From assembly GCA_900551015.1 (NCBI GenBank), contig URUI01000064.1:1-11772 (forward strand): a DNA stretch of 11,772 bases, written 5' to 3'. Shown here in pieces: positions 4,904 to 11,716 of this stretch. How positions within the stretch are numbered: position 1 is the first letter of the stretch; the number at the start of each line of letters is the position of its first letter. Origin of the DNA: an uncultured Collinsella sp. (GTDB lineage: Bacteria; Actinomycetota; Coriobacteriia; Coriobacteriales; Coriobacteriaceae). Below the pieces are notes generated by a model. The model saw only the letters and a program-made list of their open reading frames with translations, searched no databases and was not told the DNA's origin. The position numbers and the translations under genes are program-made.

Positions 4904-7600
4904 CTACGAGAAGTCAGCAACCTGCGAGTTCAGCGCCGCCAGGATCTCCTTGAGCTCAGCTGCACGGTCCCTCTTCTTCTGGACCACCGCGGGCGCGGCC
5001 TTAGCCACAAAACCCTCGTTGGCCAGCGTCTTCTCGCAGCCGGCGAGCTCCTTCTGAGCCACGGCGATCTCCTTCTCCAGGCGCGCCTTCTCGCCCGAAA
5101 GGTCAACCTTGCCCTCGAGCACCACAAAGACCTCGACGCCGCTATCAACCACGGCGATGCTCGCAGCCGGCTTCTCTACGTCGGTGCCCATAACCAGCGA
5201 AGCCGTGTTGGCCAGCGGCTCAATCGTCGAACGCAGGCTCTCGAGCTTCTCGATGTCCTCGGCAGCGGCACGCACGACCACGTCAAGCTCGGCCTTGGGG
5301 CTTAAGCGGTAGCGCGAACGCGTGGCGCGGGCAGCGGAAACGACGGTACGGCACAGCTCAAACGCGCGCTCGGCGGGCTCGTCGACGTACTTGGCGTAGT
5401 CGGCGGGCTCGGGCCACTTGGCGATCATGAGCGCCTCGGCTCGGTCAACGTTGCCCTCGGTGTCCAGGTCGAGCACGCTCGCCGGCATGTTATCCCAGAT
5501 CTCCTCGGTGACAAACGGCATAAGTGGGTGCATCAGGCGAATGGAGGTGTCGAGCACAAAAATCAGGTTGCGTTGCGCCTGCAGACGGCCCTCGCCCTTC
5601 AGGCGGGCCTTGGTGACCTCGACGTACCAGTCGCAGACCTCATTCCAGAAGAACTGCTGCACGCCGCGGGCCATGTCGCCAAAGGTGTAGTTCTCGATAC
5701 CCTCGGTGACCATCTTGACGGCCTTGGCCAGGCGGCTGAACATCCAGGCGTCGGCCGGCGTCTCCACGACAGGCTCGCCGGGCGTGTAGCCCTCCATGTT
5801 CATGAGCAGGAAGCGGCTGGCGTTCCAGATCTTGGTCACAAACGACTTGGCTTGGTCGGTACGCGGGCTGTCGATGAGCTTCTTGGTCTTCTTGTCGATG
5901 TTCGCGTCAAACTTAACATCCTGGTTGTTGGTGCACAGCGTAAGCAGGTTGTAGCGCATGGCGTCGGCGCCGTACATGCCAATGAGGTCCATGGGGTCAA
6001 CGCCGTTGCCCTTGGACTTGGACATGCGGCTGCCGTCCTTGGCCAGGATCGTCGGATAGATGACGACGTCCTTAAACGGCACCTCGTCCAGGAAGTACAG
6101 TGAACTCATGACCATGCGGGCGACCCACAGCGCGATAATGTCGCGCGCAGTGACGAGCGCCGTCGTGGGGTGATGGCCCTCGAGCAGCTCCGGCTTTTGC
6201 GGCCAGCCCTGCGTGGCGAAAGTCCAAAGCTGCGAGCTGAACCAGGTGTCCAACACGTTCTCGTCCTGGTGCACGTGATGGCCGCCACACTTGGGACACA
6301 CGTCGGTGTCCTCGGTCAGGGCGTCCTCCCAGCCACAGTCTTCGCAGTAGAACACGGGGATGCGGTGGCCCCACCACAGCTGGCGGCTGATGCACCAGTC
6401 CTTGAGGTTCTCCATCCAGGTGGTATAGGTCTGCGTCCAGCGCGCGGGATGGAAGGTGACCTTGCCGGAGTTGACAGCGTCGAGCGCCGGCCCCTTGAGC
6501 TTGTCGACGGCGACGAACCACTGCTCGGACAGCCACGGCTCCAGGGCGGAGTCGCAACGGTAGCAGTGCATGACGGAGTGATCGAGGTCCTCGACGTGAT
6601 CGAGCAGACCGTGCTCGTCAAACCACTTGATGACGGCCTCGCGGCACTCGTCGCGGTTCATGCCGGTGAACTCGCCGTAGCCCTCGACGACCACCGCGTG
6701 CTCGTCGAAGATGTTGATCTGCGGCAGGTCGTGGGCCTGACCCATGGCGTAATCGTTGGGGTCGTGGGCGGGGGTGACCTTGACAAAGCCGGAGCCAAAG
6801 TTGGCGTCGACATGATAGTCGGAGAAGATGGGAATCTCACGGTTGACGATCGGCAGCATGACGGTCTTACCCACAAAGGCGGCCTTCTCGGGATCCTTCG
6901 GAGAGACGGCGACGCCCGTGTCGCCGAGCATGGTCTCGGGGCGCGTGGTGGCGACGACGATGTAGTCCTGGCCGTTGACCGGCTCGGCCAGCGGGTAGCG
7001 CAGGTGCCACAGGTGGCCCTTCTCGTCCTTGTACTCGGCCTCGTCGTCCGAGATGGCGGTAGTGCAGTTGGGGCACCAGTTGACGATGCGCTTGCCGCGA
7101 TAGATCAGGCCGTCGTGGTACCAGTCGCAGAAGACCTTGCGCACGGCCTGGGCATAGTCCTCGTCCATGGTGAAGCGCTCGTTGTCAAAGTCAACAGAGC
7201 AGCCTATGCGCTTGATCTGCTCGACGATGATGCCGCCGTACTCGTGGGTCCAGTCCCAGCAGGCGTCGACAAACTTGTCGCGACCGATCTCCAGGCGGCT
7301 GATGCCCTCGCTCTTGAGCTTCTTGTCGACCTTGGTCTGCGTGGCGATGCCGGCATGGTCGGTGCCCAGCACCCAGCGCGTGGACTTGCCGCGCATGCGG
7401 GCCATACGGATGATGGCGTCCTGGATGGAGTCATCGGTGGCGTGGCCCATGTGGAGCTTGCCGGTCACGTTGGGAGGCGGAATGGTGACGGTGCAGTCGC
7501 CCACACCCTCGCGGCGCTTGTAGTAGCCGCCGTCGAGCCACTTCTGCAGGATCGCCGGCTCGTTGGTCGACGGATCGTAGTTCTTGGGCATTTCTTCCAT
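4904..7600 (-). CDS. valS: Valyl-tRNA synthetase
   Basis: A class Ia synthetase of 898 residues that charges tRNA-Val with valine and edits mischarged threonine. It has the HIGH-type motif PPPNVTGKLHMGH (41-53) and the KMSKS-type loop DGSRMSKSKGN (522-532). The CP1 editing domain shows ATTRPETMLGDTGVAV (217-232) and GSGFVKVTPAHDPNDY (269-284). Four cysteine pairs suggest zinc knuckles: C176/C179, C346/C349, C419/C422 and C435/C438. The anticodon-binding region follows from about 620. A C-terminal arm (about 830-898) rich in Lys/Glu/Ala forms the coiled coil typical of ValRS, and all domains are complete. The start ATG at 7600 has GGGAGAG 4 nt upstream; a second in-frame ATG three codons later is less likely. 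Its 108-nt leader contains a very stable hairpin and an extended -10 candidate. I find no T-box. Confidence 0.97.
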   Translation of the reverse strand: MEEMPKNYDPSTNEPAILQKWLDGGYYKRREGVGDCTVTIPPPNVTGKLHMGHATDDSIQDAIIRMARMRGKSTRWVLGTDHAGIATQTKVDKKLKSEGISRLEIGRDKFVDACWDWTHEYGGIIVEQIKRIGCSVDFDNERFTMDEDYAQAVRKVFCDWYHDGLIYRGKRIVNWCPNCTTAISDDEAEYKDEKGHLWHLRYPLAEPVNGQDYIVVATTRPETMLGDTGVAVSPKDPEKAAFVGKTVMLPIVNREIPIFSDYHVDANFGSGFVKVTPAHDPNDYAMGQAHDLPQINIFDEHAVVVEGYGEFTGMNRDECREAVIKWFDEHGLLDHVEDLDHSVMHCYRCDSALEPWLSEQWFVAVDKLKGPALDAVNSGKVTFHPARWTQTYTTWMENLKDWCISRQLWWGHRIPVFYCEDCGWEDALTEDTDVCPKCGGHHVHQDENVLDTWFSSQLWTFATQGWPQKPELLEGHHPTTALVTARDIIALWVARMVMSSLYFLDEVPFKDVVIYPTILAKDGSRMSKSKGNGVDPMDLIGMYGADAMRYNLLTLCTNNQDVKFDANIDKKTKKLIDSPRTDQAKSFVTKIWNASRFLLMNMEGYTPGEPVVETPADAWMFSRLAKAVKMVTEGIENYTFGDMARGVQQFFWNEVCDWYVEVTKARLKGEGRLQAQRNLIFVLDTSIRLMHPLMPFVTEEIWDNMPASVLDLDTEGNVDRAEALMIAKWPEPADYAKYVDEPAERAFELCRTVVSAARATRSRYRLSPKAELDVVVRAAAEDIEKLESLRSTIEPLANTASLVMGTDVEKPAASIAVVDSGVEVFVVLEGKVDLSGEKARLEKEIAVAQKELAGCEKTLANEGFVAKAAPAVVQKKRDRAAELKEILAALNSQVADFS

Positions 7601-7620
7601 ATATCTCTCCCTGTCCCGCC

Positions 7621-7660
7621 GGGGAGGAATGCAGGCCCGCTAGGGTCTGCATTCCTCCCC
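7621..7660 (-). promoter_or_regulatory. valS: 18-bp leader hairpin of valS
   Basis: GGGGAGGAATGCAG (7621-7634) is perfectly inverted at 7647-7660. Inner GCCC/GGGT adds four more pairs (one G·U), closing a 4-nt loop GCTA. The stem ends 20 nt before the valS ATG, outside its ribosome binding site. It lacks a downstream T-run and a T-box GGTGG-type core, so its role is unclear: RNA stability, protein binding or a spacer repeat. Confidence 0.65.
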
Positions 7661-7715
7661 TTAGGTATCGATTACTCCAGTCTGAATGACTTCGCTGAGG
7701 CTTAAACAAACACAC

Positions 7716-7724
7716 AGAATAGCA
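7716..7724 (-). promoter_or_regulatory. valS: Candidate extended -10 promoter of valS
   Basis: The minus strand reads TGCTATTCT, a TGn-extended -10 with hexamer TATTCT (7721-7716). The -35 region is weak. The start point would be near 7708, giving a leader of about 108 nt that includes the 18-bp hairpin. The same TGCTAT core occurs before the tRNA-Leu gene. Confidence 0.4.
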
Positions 7725-7748
7725 CAGGTACTTGGGGTTATTGCGTAT

Positions 7749-7788
7749 ATATAAAATAGCCTCCGACCACCAGCAGTCGGAGGCTATT
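7749..7788 (-). terminator. Rho-independent terminator of the tig-clpP-clpX block
   Basis: AATAGCCTCCGAC (7755-7767) is perfectly inverted at 7776-7788, giving a 13-bp stem with an 8-nt loop. On the minus strand the stem ends in TATT and runs into TTATATAT. It lies about 120 nt past the clpX stop and just before the valS promoter. The spacer 7601-7910 (310 bp) has no gene; it holds the valS leader, this terminator and a long palindrome. Confidence 0.75.
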
Positions 7789-7807
7789 CAACATCGCATT
7801 TTTGTAA

Positions 7808-7912
7808 AACCTACCATTTAGGGACAGGTTTATTTTGGTCGGTTTTATATGGGCAAACGTCATTCTCCCTGATAAAACCTACCAAAATAAACCTGTCCCT
7901 TTTTGGCAGGTT
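7808..7912. repeat. 105-bp palindrome overlapping the clpX stop codon
   Basis: Core arms of 28 nt (7820-7847 and 7873-7900) are inverted with one mismatch. They contain GGGACAGGTTTATTTTGG and a TAGGTTTTA-type end. Complementarity continues outward with a few mismatches to 7808 and 7912, so the right arm enters the clpX TAA (7911-7913). AAACCTACCA occurs both at the left outer edge and inside the right arm, so the element is also internally duplicated. It is AT-rich compared with its neighbours and has no terminator T-run. Confidence 0.75.
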
Positions 7913-9323
7913 AGCCGTAGATGCGTTGGGGCTGTTCTTCGCCCTTGACGGAGGCTTCGGTTACGACGACGCGCTCGACGCCCTCCTCGCTGGGGAGGTC
8001 GAACATCGTCTGCTGCAGCACGTCCTCGCAGATGGCACGCAAGCCGCGAGCGCCGGTCTTACGGGCGAGCGCCATGCGGGCGATCTCGTGCAGGGCCGCG
8101 TCGTCAAACTCAAGATCGACGTCCTCGAGCTGGAACATCTTGCGGTACTGGCGCACCACGGCGTTCTTGGGCTCGGTCAGGATCGAGACCAGGTCGTCCT
8201 CGTCGAGCGCCTGCGTCTGGGTCACGACGGGCGTACGGCCCACGAACTCGGGAATCATGCCAAAGGCATTGAGGTCTTGCGGGAGCACCTGGCGCAGCAG
8301 GTCGTTCTCGTCGACCGAGGTGGGGCCGGCGATCTCGGAGTTAAAGCCCACGCCCTTGTTGCCCACGCGATCGGCAATGATCTTATCCAGCCCCACAAAG
8401 GCACCGCCGCAGATGAACAGGATGTTCGTCGTGTCGATCTGCAGCAGCTCCTGCTGGGGATGCTTGCGGCCGCCGGTGGGCGGAACGCTGGCCACCGTGC
8501 CCTCAAGGATCTTAAGCAGTGCCTGCTGAACGCCCTCGCCCGAAACATCACGGGTGATGGAGAGGTTCTCGGCCTTGCGGGCGATCTTGTCGATCTCGTC
8601 CACGTAGATGATGCCCACCTGCGCGCGCTCAATGTCGCCATCGGCAGCGTTGATGAGCTTGAGCAGGATGTTCTCAACATCCTCGCCAACGTAGCCAGCC
8701 TCGGTGAGCGCGGTGGCGTCGGCGATGGCAAACGGCACCTCGAGGATGCGCGCGAGCGTCTGGGCCAGCAGCGTCTTACCGGTGCCGGTGGGGCCGAGCA
8801 GCAAAATATTGGACTTGGCGAGCTCCACCTCGTCCATATCGTCATCAAACTGGGCGTCCATGCCCGATACCTCGTCTAAGGCGGATACCGCGGCACCGCC
8901 CTCGATCACGCGACGGTAGTGGTTGTACACGGCCACCGACATGGCGCGCTTGGCGTCCTCCTGGCCCATAACATAGGCCGAAAGCTCGTCATAGATCTCG
9001 TGCGGCGTCGGCACGTGCGTGATGACCTGACGGTCGTCCTCGAGCTCAAAGCCCTCGGCCTCGGGGTCAGCGGCGGGCTGGGACGCAGCCTGGCCGTGGT
9101 CGCTGAGGAAACCCGGCAGTTTGCCGTTGCGGGCGGCGTCCATAAAGTCCGAAGCCAGCGACTCCTCAAGAATCTCGGAACATGCGGCGACGCACTCATC
9201 GCAGATAAAGATGTTGGTCGGACCCTTTACGAGGCGACGGACCTGGCCCTGCTCTTTTCCGCAAAAGGAGCAGCGGATGGGGTTGCCGTTCTCGTCAAAG
9301 TTATCCTGCATGTTACCTGCCAT
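7911..9323 (-). CDS. clpX: ATP-dependent Clp protease ATP-binding subunit ClpX
   Basis: A AAA+ unfoldase of 470 residues that recognises, unfolds and threads substrates into ClpP. It has an N-terminal zinc-binding domain with C18, C21, C41 and C44 (CSFC...CDEC). The Walker A motif is GPTGTGKT (177-184), the Walker B IIYVDEID (238-245) and the pore-1 loop GYVG (210-213). An RKH loop (286-288), an arginine finger in EFVGRTPV (R363) and sensor 2 GARGLR (424-429) are present. VGF (325-327) takes the place of the IGF loop that docks on ClpP. Two linkers are long and acidic: about 72-100 after the zinc domain and about 145-168 before Walker A. The ATG at 9323 follows the clpP stop by 1 nt, with AAGGA 8 nt upstream, so translation is probably coupled; M5 is an alternative start. 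The stop codon lies inside a palindromic repeat. Confidence 0.97.
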   Translation of the reverse strand: MAGNMQDNFDENGNPIRCSFCGKEQGQVRRLVKGPTNIFICDECVAACSEILEESLASDFMDAARNGKLPGFLSDHGQAASQPAADPEAEGFELEDDRQVITHVPTPHEIYDELSAYVMGQEDAKRAMSVAVYNHYRRVIEGGAAVSALDEVSGMDAQFDDDMDEVELAKSNILLLGPTGTGKTLLAQTLARILEVPFAIADATALTEAGYVGEDVENILLKLINAADGDIERAQVGIIYVDEIDKIARKAENLSITRDVSGEGVQQALLKILEGTVASVPPTGGRKHPQQELLQIDTTNILFICGGAFVGLDKIIADRVGNKGVGFNSEIAGPTSVDENDLLRQVLPQDLNAFGMIPEFVGRTPVVTQTQALDEDDLVSILTEPKNAVVRQYRKMFQLEDVDLEFDDAALHEIARMALARKTGARGLRAICEDVLQQTMFDLPSEEGVERVVVTEASVKGEEQPQRIYG

Positions 9324-9324
9324 C

Positions 9325-9945
9325 CTAGGCGTCCTTCGCGGCGAGATCGCGCGAGGTGACGATACGGTCGATCAGGCCGTAGTCGAGGGCCTCGGCAGCG
9401 GTCAGGTAGTTGTCGCGCTCGGTATCGGCCTGGACTTTCTCGATGGGCTGGCCCGAGGCGTCGGACAGGATCTGGTTGAGCTCGCGACGGGTCTTCTTGA
9501 TCTCCTCGGCCACGATCTCGATCTCGGTCTGCTGGCCCTGGGCACCGCCGCTGGGCTGGTGAATCATGACCTTGGAGTGCGGCAGGCAGAAGCGCTTGCC
9601 CTTGGCGCCGGCCGAAAGCAGCACGGCGGCCATAGACGCGGCCATACCGACGCAGATGGTGGAGACCTGCGGCTTAATGAAGTTCATGGTATCCAGAATC
9701 GCCAGACCGGAGTAGACCTCGCCACCGGGCGAATTGATGTAGAGCGAGATATCCTTCTCGGCATCCTGGCTCTCAAGATGCAGCAGCTGGGCAACGACCA
9801 GGTTGGCGCTGACGGAGTTGATCTCCTCGCCCAAGAAGATGATGCGGTCGTTGAGCAGGCGCGAATAGATGTCGTAGCTGCGCTCACCGCGCGGCGTCTG
9901 CTCGATAACGTATGGCACGAGGGCGGAATCGAACTTAGCGATCAT
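9325..9945 (-). CDS. clpP: ATP-dependent Clp protease proteolytic subunit ClpP
   Basis: The serine peptidase that forms the tetradecameric chamber of ClpXP. From the start chosen here it has 206 residues. The catalytic triad is Ser104 (GMAASMAA), His129 (MIHQPSGG) and Asp178 (TERDNYL). The N-terminal signature ALVPYVIEQTPRGERSYDIY and the oxyanion strand INSPGG are intact. There is no long propeptide. In-frame ATG codons occur at 9957, 9951 and 9945. I prefer 9945 because GGAG lies 6 nt before it, while 9957 has only a poor site; 9957 would add MEMR. The stop codon is 1 nt from clpX, and the tig gene lies 150 nt upstream, so tig, clpP and clpX probably form one block. No CtsR or HspR operator consensus was found upstream. 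Confidence 0.97.
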   Translation of the reverse strand: MIAKFDSALVPYVIEQTPRGERSYDIYSRLLNDRIIFLGEEINSVSANLVVAQLLHLESQDAEKDISLYINSPGGEVYSGLAILDTMNFIKPQVSTICVGMAASMAAVLLSAGAKGKRFCLPHSKVMIHQPSGGAQGQQTEIEIVAEEIKKTRRELNQILSDASGQPIEKVQADTERDNYLTAAEALDYGLIDRIVTSRDLAAKDA

Positions 9946-9984
9946 ACGCATCTCCATTTCTCTTACGGACCAATAATGGTTCTA

Positions 9985-10031
9985 GACAAACGTACGGTGC
10001 CCGCATGCTATGCATTGGCTGGCACCGTACG
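9985..10031 (-). terminator. Hairpin between tig and clpP, possible partial terminator
   Basis: CGTACGGTGCC (9991-10001) is perfectly inverted at 10021-10031 around a 19-nt loop. On the minus strand it is followed by TTTGTC. The T-run is short, so it may only partly end the tig transcript or protect its 3' end. The 150-nt spacer also has a small CCGG/CCGG hairpin (10038-10049) and no clear promoter. Confidence 0.45.
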
Positions 10032-10107
10032 AAGCAACCGGATAACCGGCTTATAACTTTACCCCATCACGGGCGCGTCCATGCGCTCGCAGGAAAGGTG
10101 GCGAGAA

Positions 10108-11406
10108 TTACTCGGCGTCCTTGGCGGTCTCGTCGACCTCGGTCACCTTGGCGTTCTCGACCAGGTGATCGACGGCCTTGGAGCGACGGATGGAGTCACG
10201 GACGGCAGGCATGCGGCCATCGGCAATGAACTCGGCCTTGGAAGCCTCGACGTCCTTGACGCCGGCCTTCTCGAACTCGGCGTTGATGTCGTCCTCGGTG
10301 ACCTCGATCTTGAGCTCACGGGCGAGAGCGTCGAGCGCCAAGGACTCACGGGCAACGTCGTTGGCCTGCTTGTGCAGGTCGCCGACGAACTGCTCCATGG
10401 TCAGGCCGGATGCGGGCAGCCAGGTGTCCAGCGTCATGCCGCGAGCAGAAAGGTTAGACAGGAAGTTCTGGCCGAGCTCCTCAAAGACGGACTGCTCGTA
10501 GTCGGCGTCCATCTCGTCGAGCTGCAGACGCTCGGCGAGAGCGGAGACGCAACGGTTCTCCTTCTCGGCCGGCAGGCGGGAAGCCTTGTCCTGCTCGATC
10601 TCGAGCTTGATGGCGTCGCGCATGGCGTCGATGCTGTCGAAGCCAAAGTCGGACTTGACGAGCTCGTCGGTGAGCTCGGGGGTGTTGCGGACCTTGATGC
10701 CCTTGACGGTGACCTCGACGGTGTGAGTCTCGGCCTCCTCGCCCTCCTCAGCCTCGTCGGTCCAGGTGACGGTCTTGACGTCGTCAACGTTGGCGCCGAT
10801 CAGGGCCTCGTTGAGCTCGGCGGGGTTGCTGTCGCTGCCGGCGATGAGCATGCGGCCCTCGGCGGCGAAGTTGTCGGCGTTCTCGACGGCCTTGAGGTCG
10901 ACGGTCACGTAGTCGTCAGCCTCGACGGCGCGGCCCTCGACGTCCTCGAAGGTAGCGCGGTAGTTGAGGAGCATCTCGACCTGGTTGTTGATCTCGGACT
11001 CGGTGACCTCAGCGGGAGGCATCTCGATCTCGACGGCGTCGTAGGAGGAGAGCTCAGCGGCGGGACGCAGGGAGAACTCGACGGTATAGGTGTAGCCCTC
11101 GTGATCCTTGGCGAGGTCGAGCTCCTTGTAGTCACCGTTCTTGGTGGGGACGATGTCCAGCTCGTTGAGGACGGCGGGCTCGTTGGCAGCGATCAGGTCG
11201 TTGGTGGCCTGAGCGAGGGTAGCCTCGACGCCAAGAGCAGAGTCGATGACCGGACGGGGAGCCTTGCCGGCGCGGAAGCCCGGGAAGTGGTACTTCTTAG
11301 CGGTGTCCTTGTAGGCCTTCTTGATCGCGGCGTCGACGTCGGCGGCCGGGATGGTGACCGTAGCGGTGAGCTTGGCGTCCTTGACGTCAGAAGCGGTGAT
11401 GTTCAA
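10108..11406 (-). CDS. tig: Trigger factor
   Basis: A ribosome-associated chaperone that shields nascent chains. From the start chosen here it has 432 residues. The N-terminal domain carries the ribosome-docking signature GFRAGKAP (43-50, after KKYHFP). A FKBP-like domain (about 164-241) follows, then the helical C-terminal chaperone domain. The FKBP domain is weakly conserved: the usual GSG-x-IPGFE loop is replaced by AGSDSNPAELNEAL, so prolyl isomerase activity may be reduced or absent. The frame is open to TTG at 11463, and ATG at 11421 would give MRRNVLNITAS. I chose TTG at 11406 (MNITASDVKD) because AGGAGG (11418-11413) lies 6 nt before it and overlaps the ATG alternative, and because family members start near this point. 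The gene follows tRNA-Leu by 91 nt and precedes clpP. A weak promoter (TTGCAT, 18 nt, GATAAG) may lie in that gap. Confidence 0.95.
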   Translation of the reverse strand: MNITASDVKDAKLTATVTIPAADVDAAIKKAYKDTAKKYHFPGFRAGKAPRPVIDSALGVEATLAQATNDLIAANEPAVLNELDIVPTKNGDYKELDLAKDHEGYTYTVEFSLRPAAELSSYDAVEIEMPPAEVTESEINNQVEMLLNYRATFEDVEGRAVEADDYVTVDLKAVENADNFAAEGRMLIAGSDSNPAELNEALIGANVDDVKTVTWTDEAEEGEEAETHTVEVTVKGIKVRNTPELTDELVKSDFGFDSIDAMRDAIKLEIEQDKASRLPAEKENRCVSALAERLQLDEMDADYEQSVFEELGQNFLSNLSARGMTLDTWLPASGLTMEQFVGDLHKQANDVARESLALDALARELKIEVTEDDINAEFEKAGVKDVEASKAEFIADGRMPAVRDSIRRSKAVDHLVENAKVTEVDETAKDAE

Positions 11407-11412
11407 CACGTT

Positions 11413-11418
11413 CCTCCT
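11413..11418 (-). promoter_or_regulatory. tig: Ribosome binding site deciding the tig start
   Basis: AGGAGG on the minus strand, 6 nt before TTG 11406 and only 3 nt before a GTG. It overlaps the two codons following ATG 11421, so that ATG cannot use it. This favours a TTG start for tig. Confidence 0.6.
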
Positions 11419-11461
11419 CATACTGCCCAGCTTATCTGAGGTGCTGGTACCTTTATGCAAC

Positions 11462-11488
11462 AAAGAGTCGCGACGGCGGGAGCCGACG
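11462..11488 (-). terminator. Possible weak terminator after tRNA-Leu
   Basis: On the minus strand CGTCGGC (11488-11482) and GCCGTCG (11477-11471) pair with one internal mismatch around TCCC. GCGACTCTTTG follows. The stem is short and the T-run interrupted, so some transcripts may continue into tig. Confidence 0.3.
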
Positions 11489-11497
11489 CAGGTGCGA

Positions 11498-11581
11498 TGG
11501 TGCGGGCGAAAGGACTCGAACCTTCACGGGAATCCCACCAGAACCTAAATCTGGCGCGTCTACCAATTCCGCCACGCCCGC
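11498..11581 (-). tRNA. tRNA-Leu, anticodon UAG
   Basis: 84 nt including an encoded 3' CCA (11500-11498). The acceptor stem is GCGGGCG (11581-11575) with CGCCCGC (11508-11502), discriminator A. The anticodon stem is CCAGA/TCTGG with loop TTTAGGT, giving anticodon TAG, which reads CUN leucine codons. The variable arm is long (GGGATTCCC), as in class II tRNAs, and the T loop is TTCGAGT with a 5-bp stem. All pairings expected of tRNA-Leu are present. Confidence 0.97.
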
Positions 11582-11600
11582 ATGAGCGCACAGACTAGGA

Positions 11601-11609
11601 ATGATAGCA
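11601..11609 (-). promoter_or_regulatory. Candidate extended -10 promoter of tRNA-Leu
   Basis: The minus strand reads TGCTATCAT, a TGn-extended -10 with hexamer TATCAT (11606-11601), about 20 nt before the mature 5' end. No good -35 is placed at 17 nt; a TTGTCG lies too close (11 nt). Confidence 0.45.
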
Positions 11610-11675
11610 GATACGAACGACAAGCGCACGCACACGTTTGTAGCTCACGACCTCACCACGAGTTACAGCGGAACA

Positions 11676-11716
11676 GGGTAGCTAATTTGGGACGGGGCTT
11701 TTTTAGCTACCCCGCT
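11676..11716 (+). repeat. 37-nt intergenic repeat, copy B, with 10-bp inverted ends
   Basis: 11680-11716 matches copy A (1613-1649) with one difference. Here the inverted ends are longer: GGGTAGCTAA (11676-11685) pairs perfectly with TTAGCTACCC (11703-11712). A core GACGGGGC lies between. It sits upstream of the tRNA-Leu promoter, away from any visible gene. The remaining 11717-11772 shows nothing I can identify. Confidence 0.7.

Noticed and set aside
6170..7705. A 511-codon open frame antisense to valS
   Set aside because: It mirrors valS codon structure (GC-rich third positions), has low-complexity Val/Leu/Ala/Gly/Asp composition, no recognisable domain and no ribosome binding site.
7601..7724. 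T-box riboswitch upstream of valS
   Set aside because: The leader is too short and no conserved T-box core is visible on the minus strand.
7926..10056. Long plus-strand open frames opposite clpX and clpP
   Set aside because: Both are shadows of highly conserved genes with complete catalytic motifs.
9946..10107. CtsR, HspR or ClgR operators upstream of clpP
   Set aside because: No GGTCAAA-type direct repeats, CTTGAGT/ACTCAAG inverted repeat or clear CGC-N5-GCG site at a promoter-like position.
10081..11439. A 452-codon open frame antisense to tig
   Set aside because: Shadow of the tig reading frame; composed of repetitive Gly/Leu/Val/Asp stretches without motifs.
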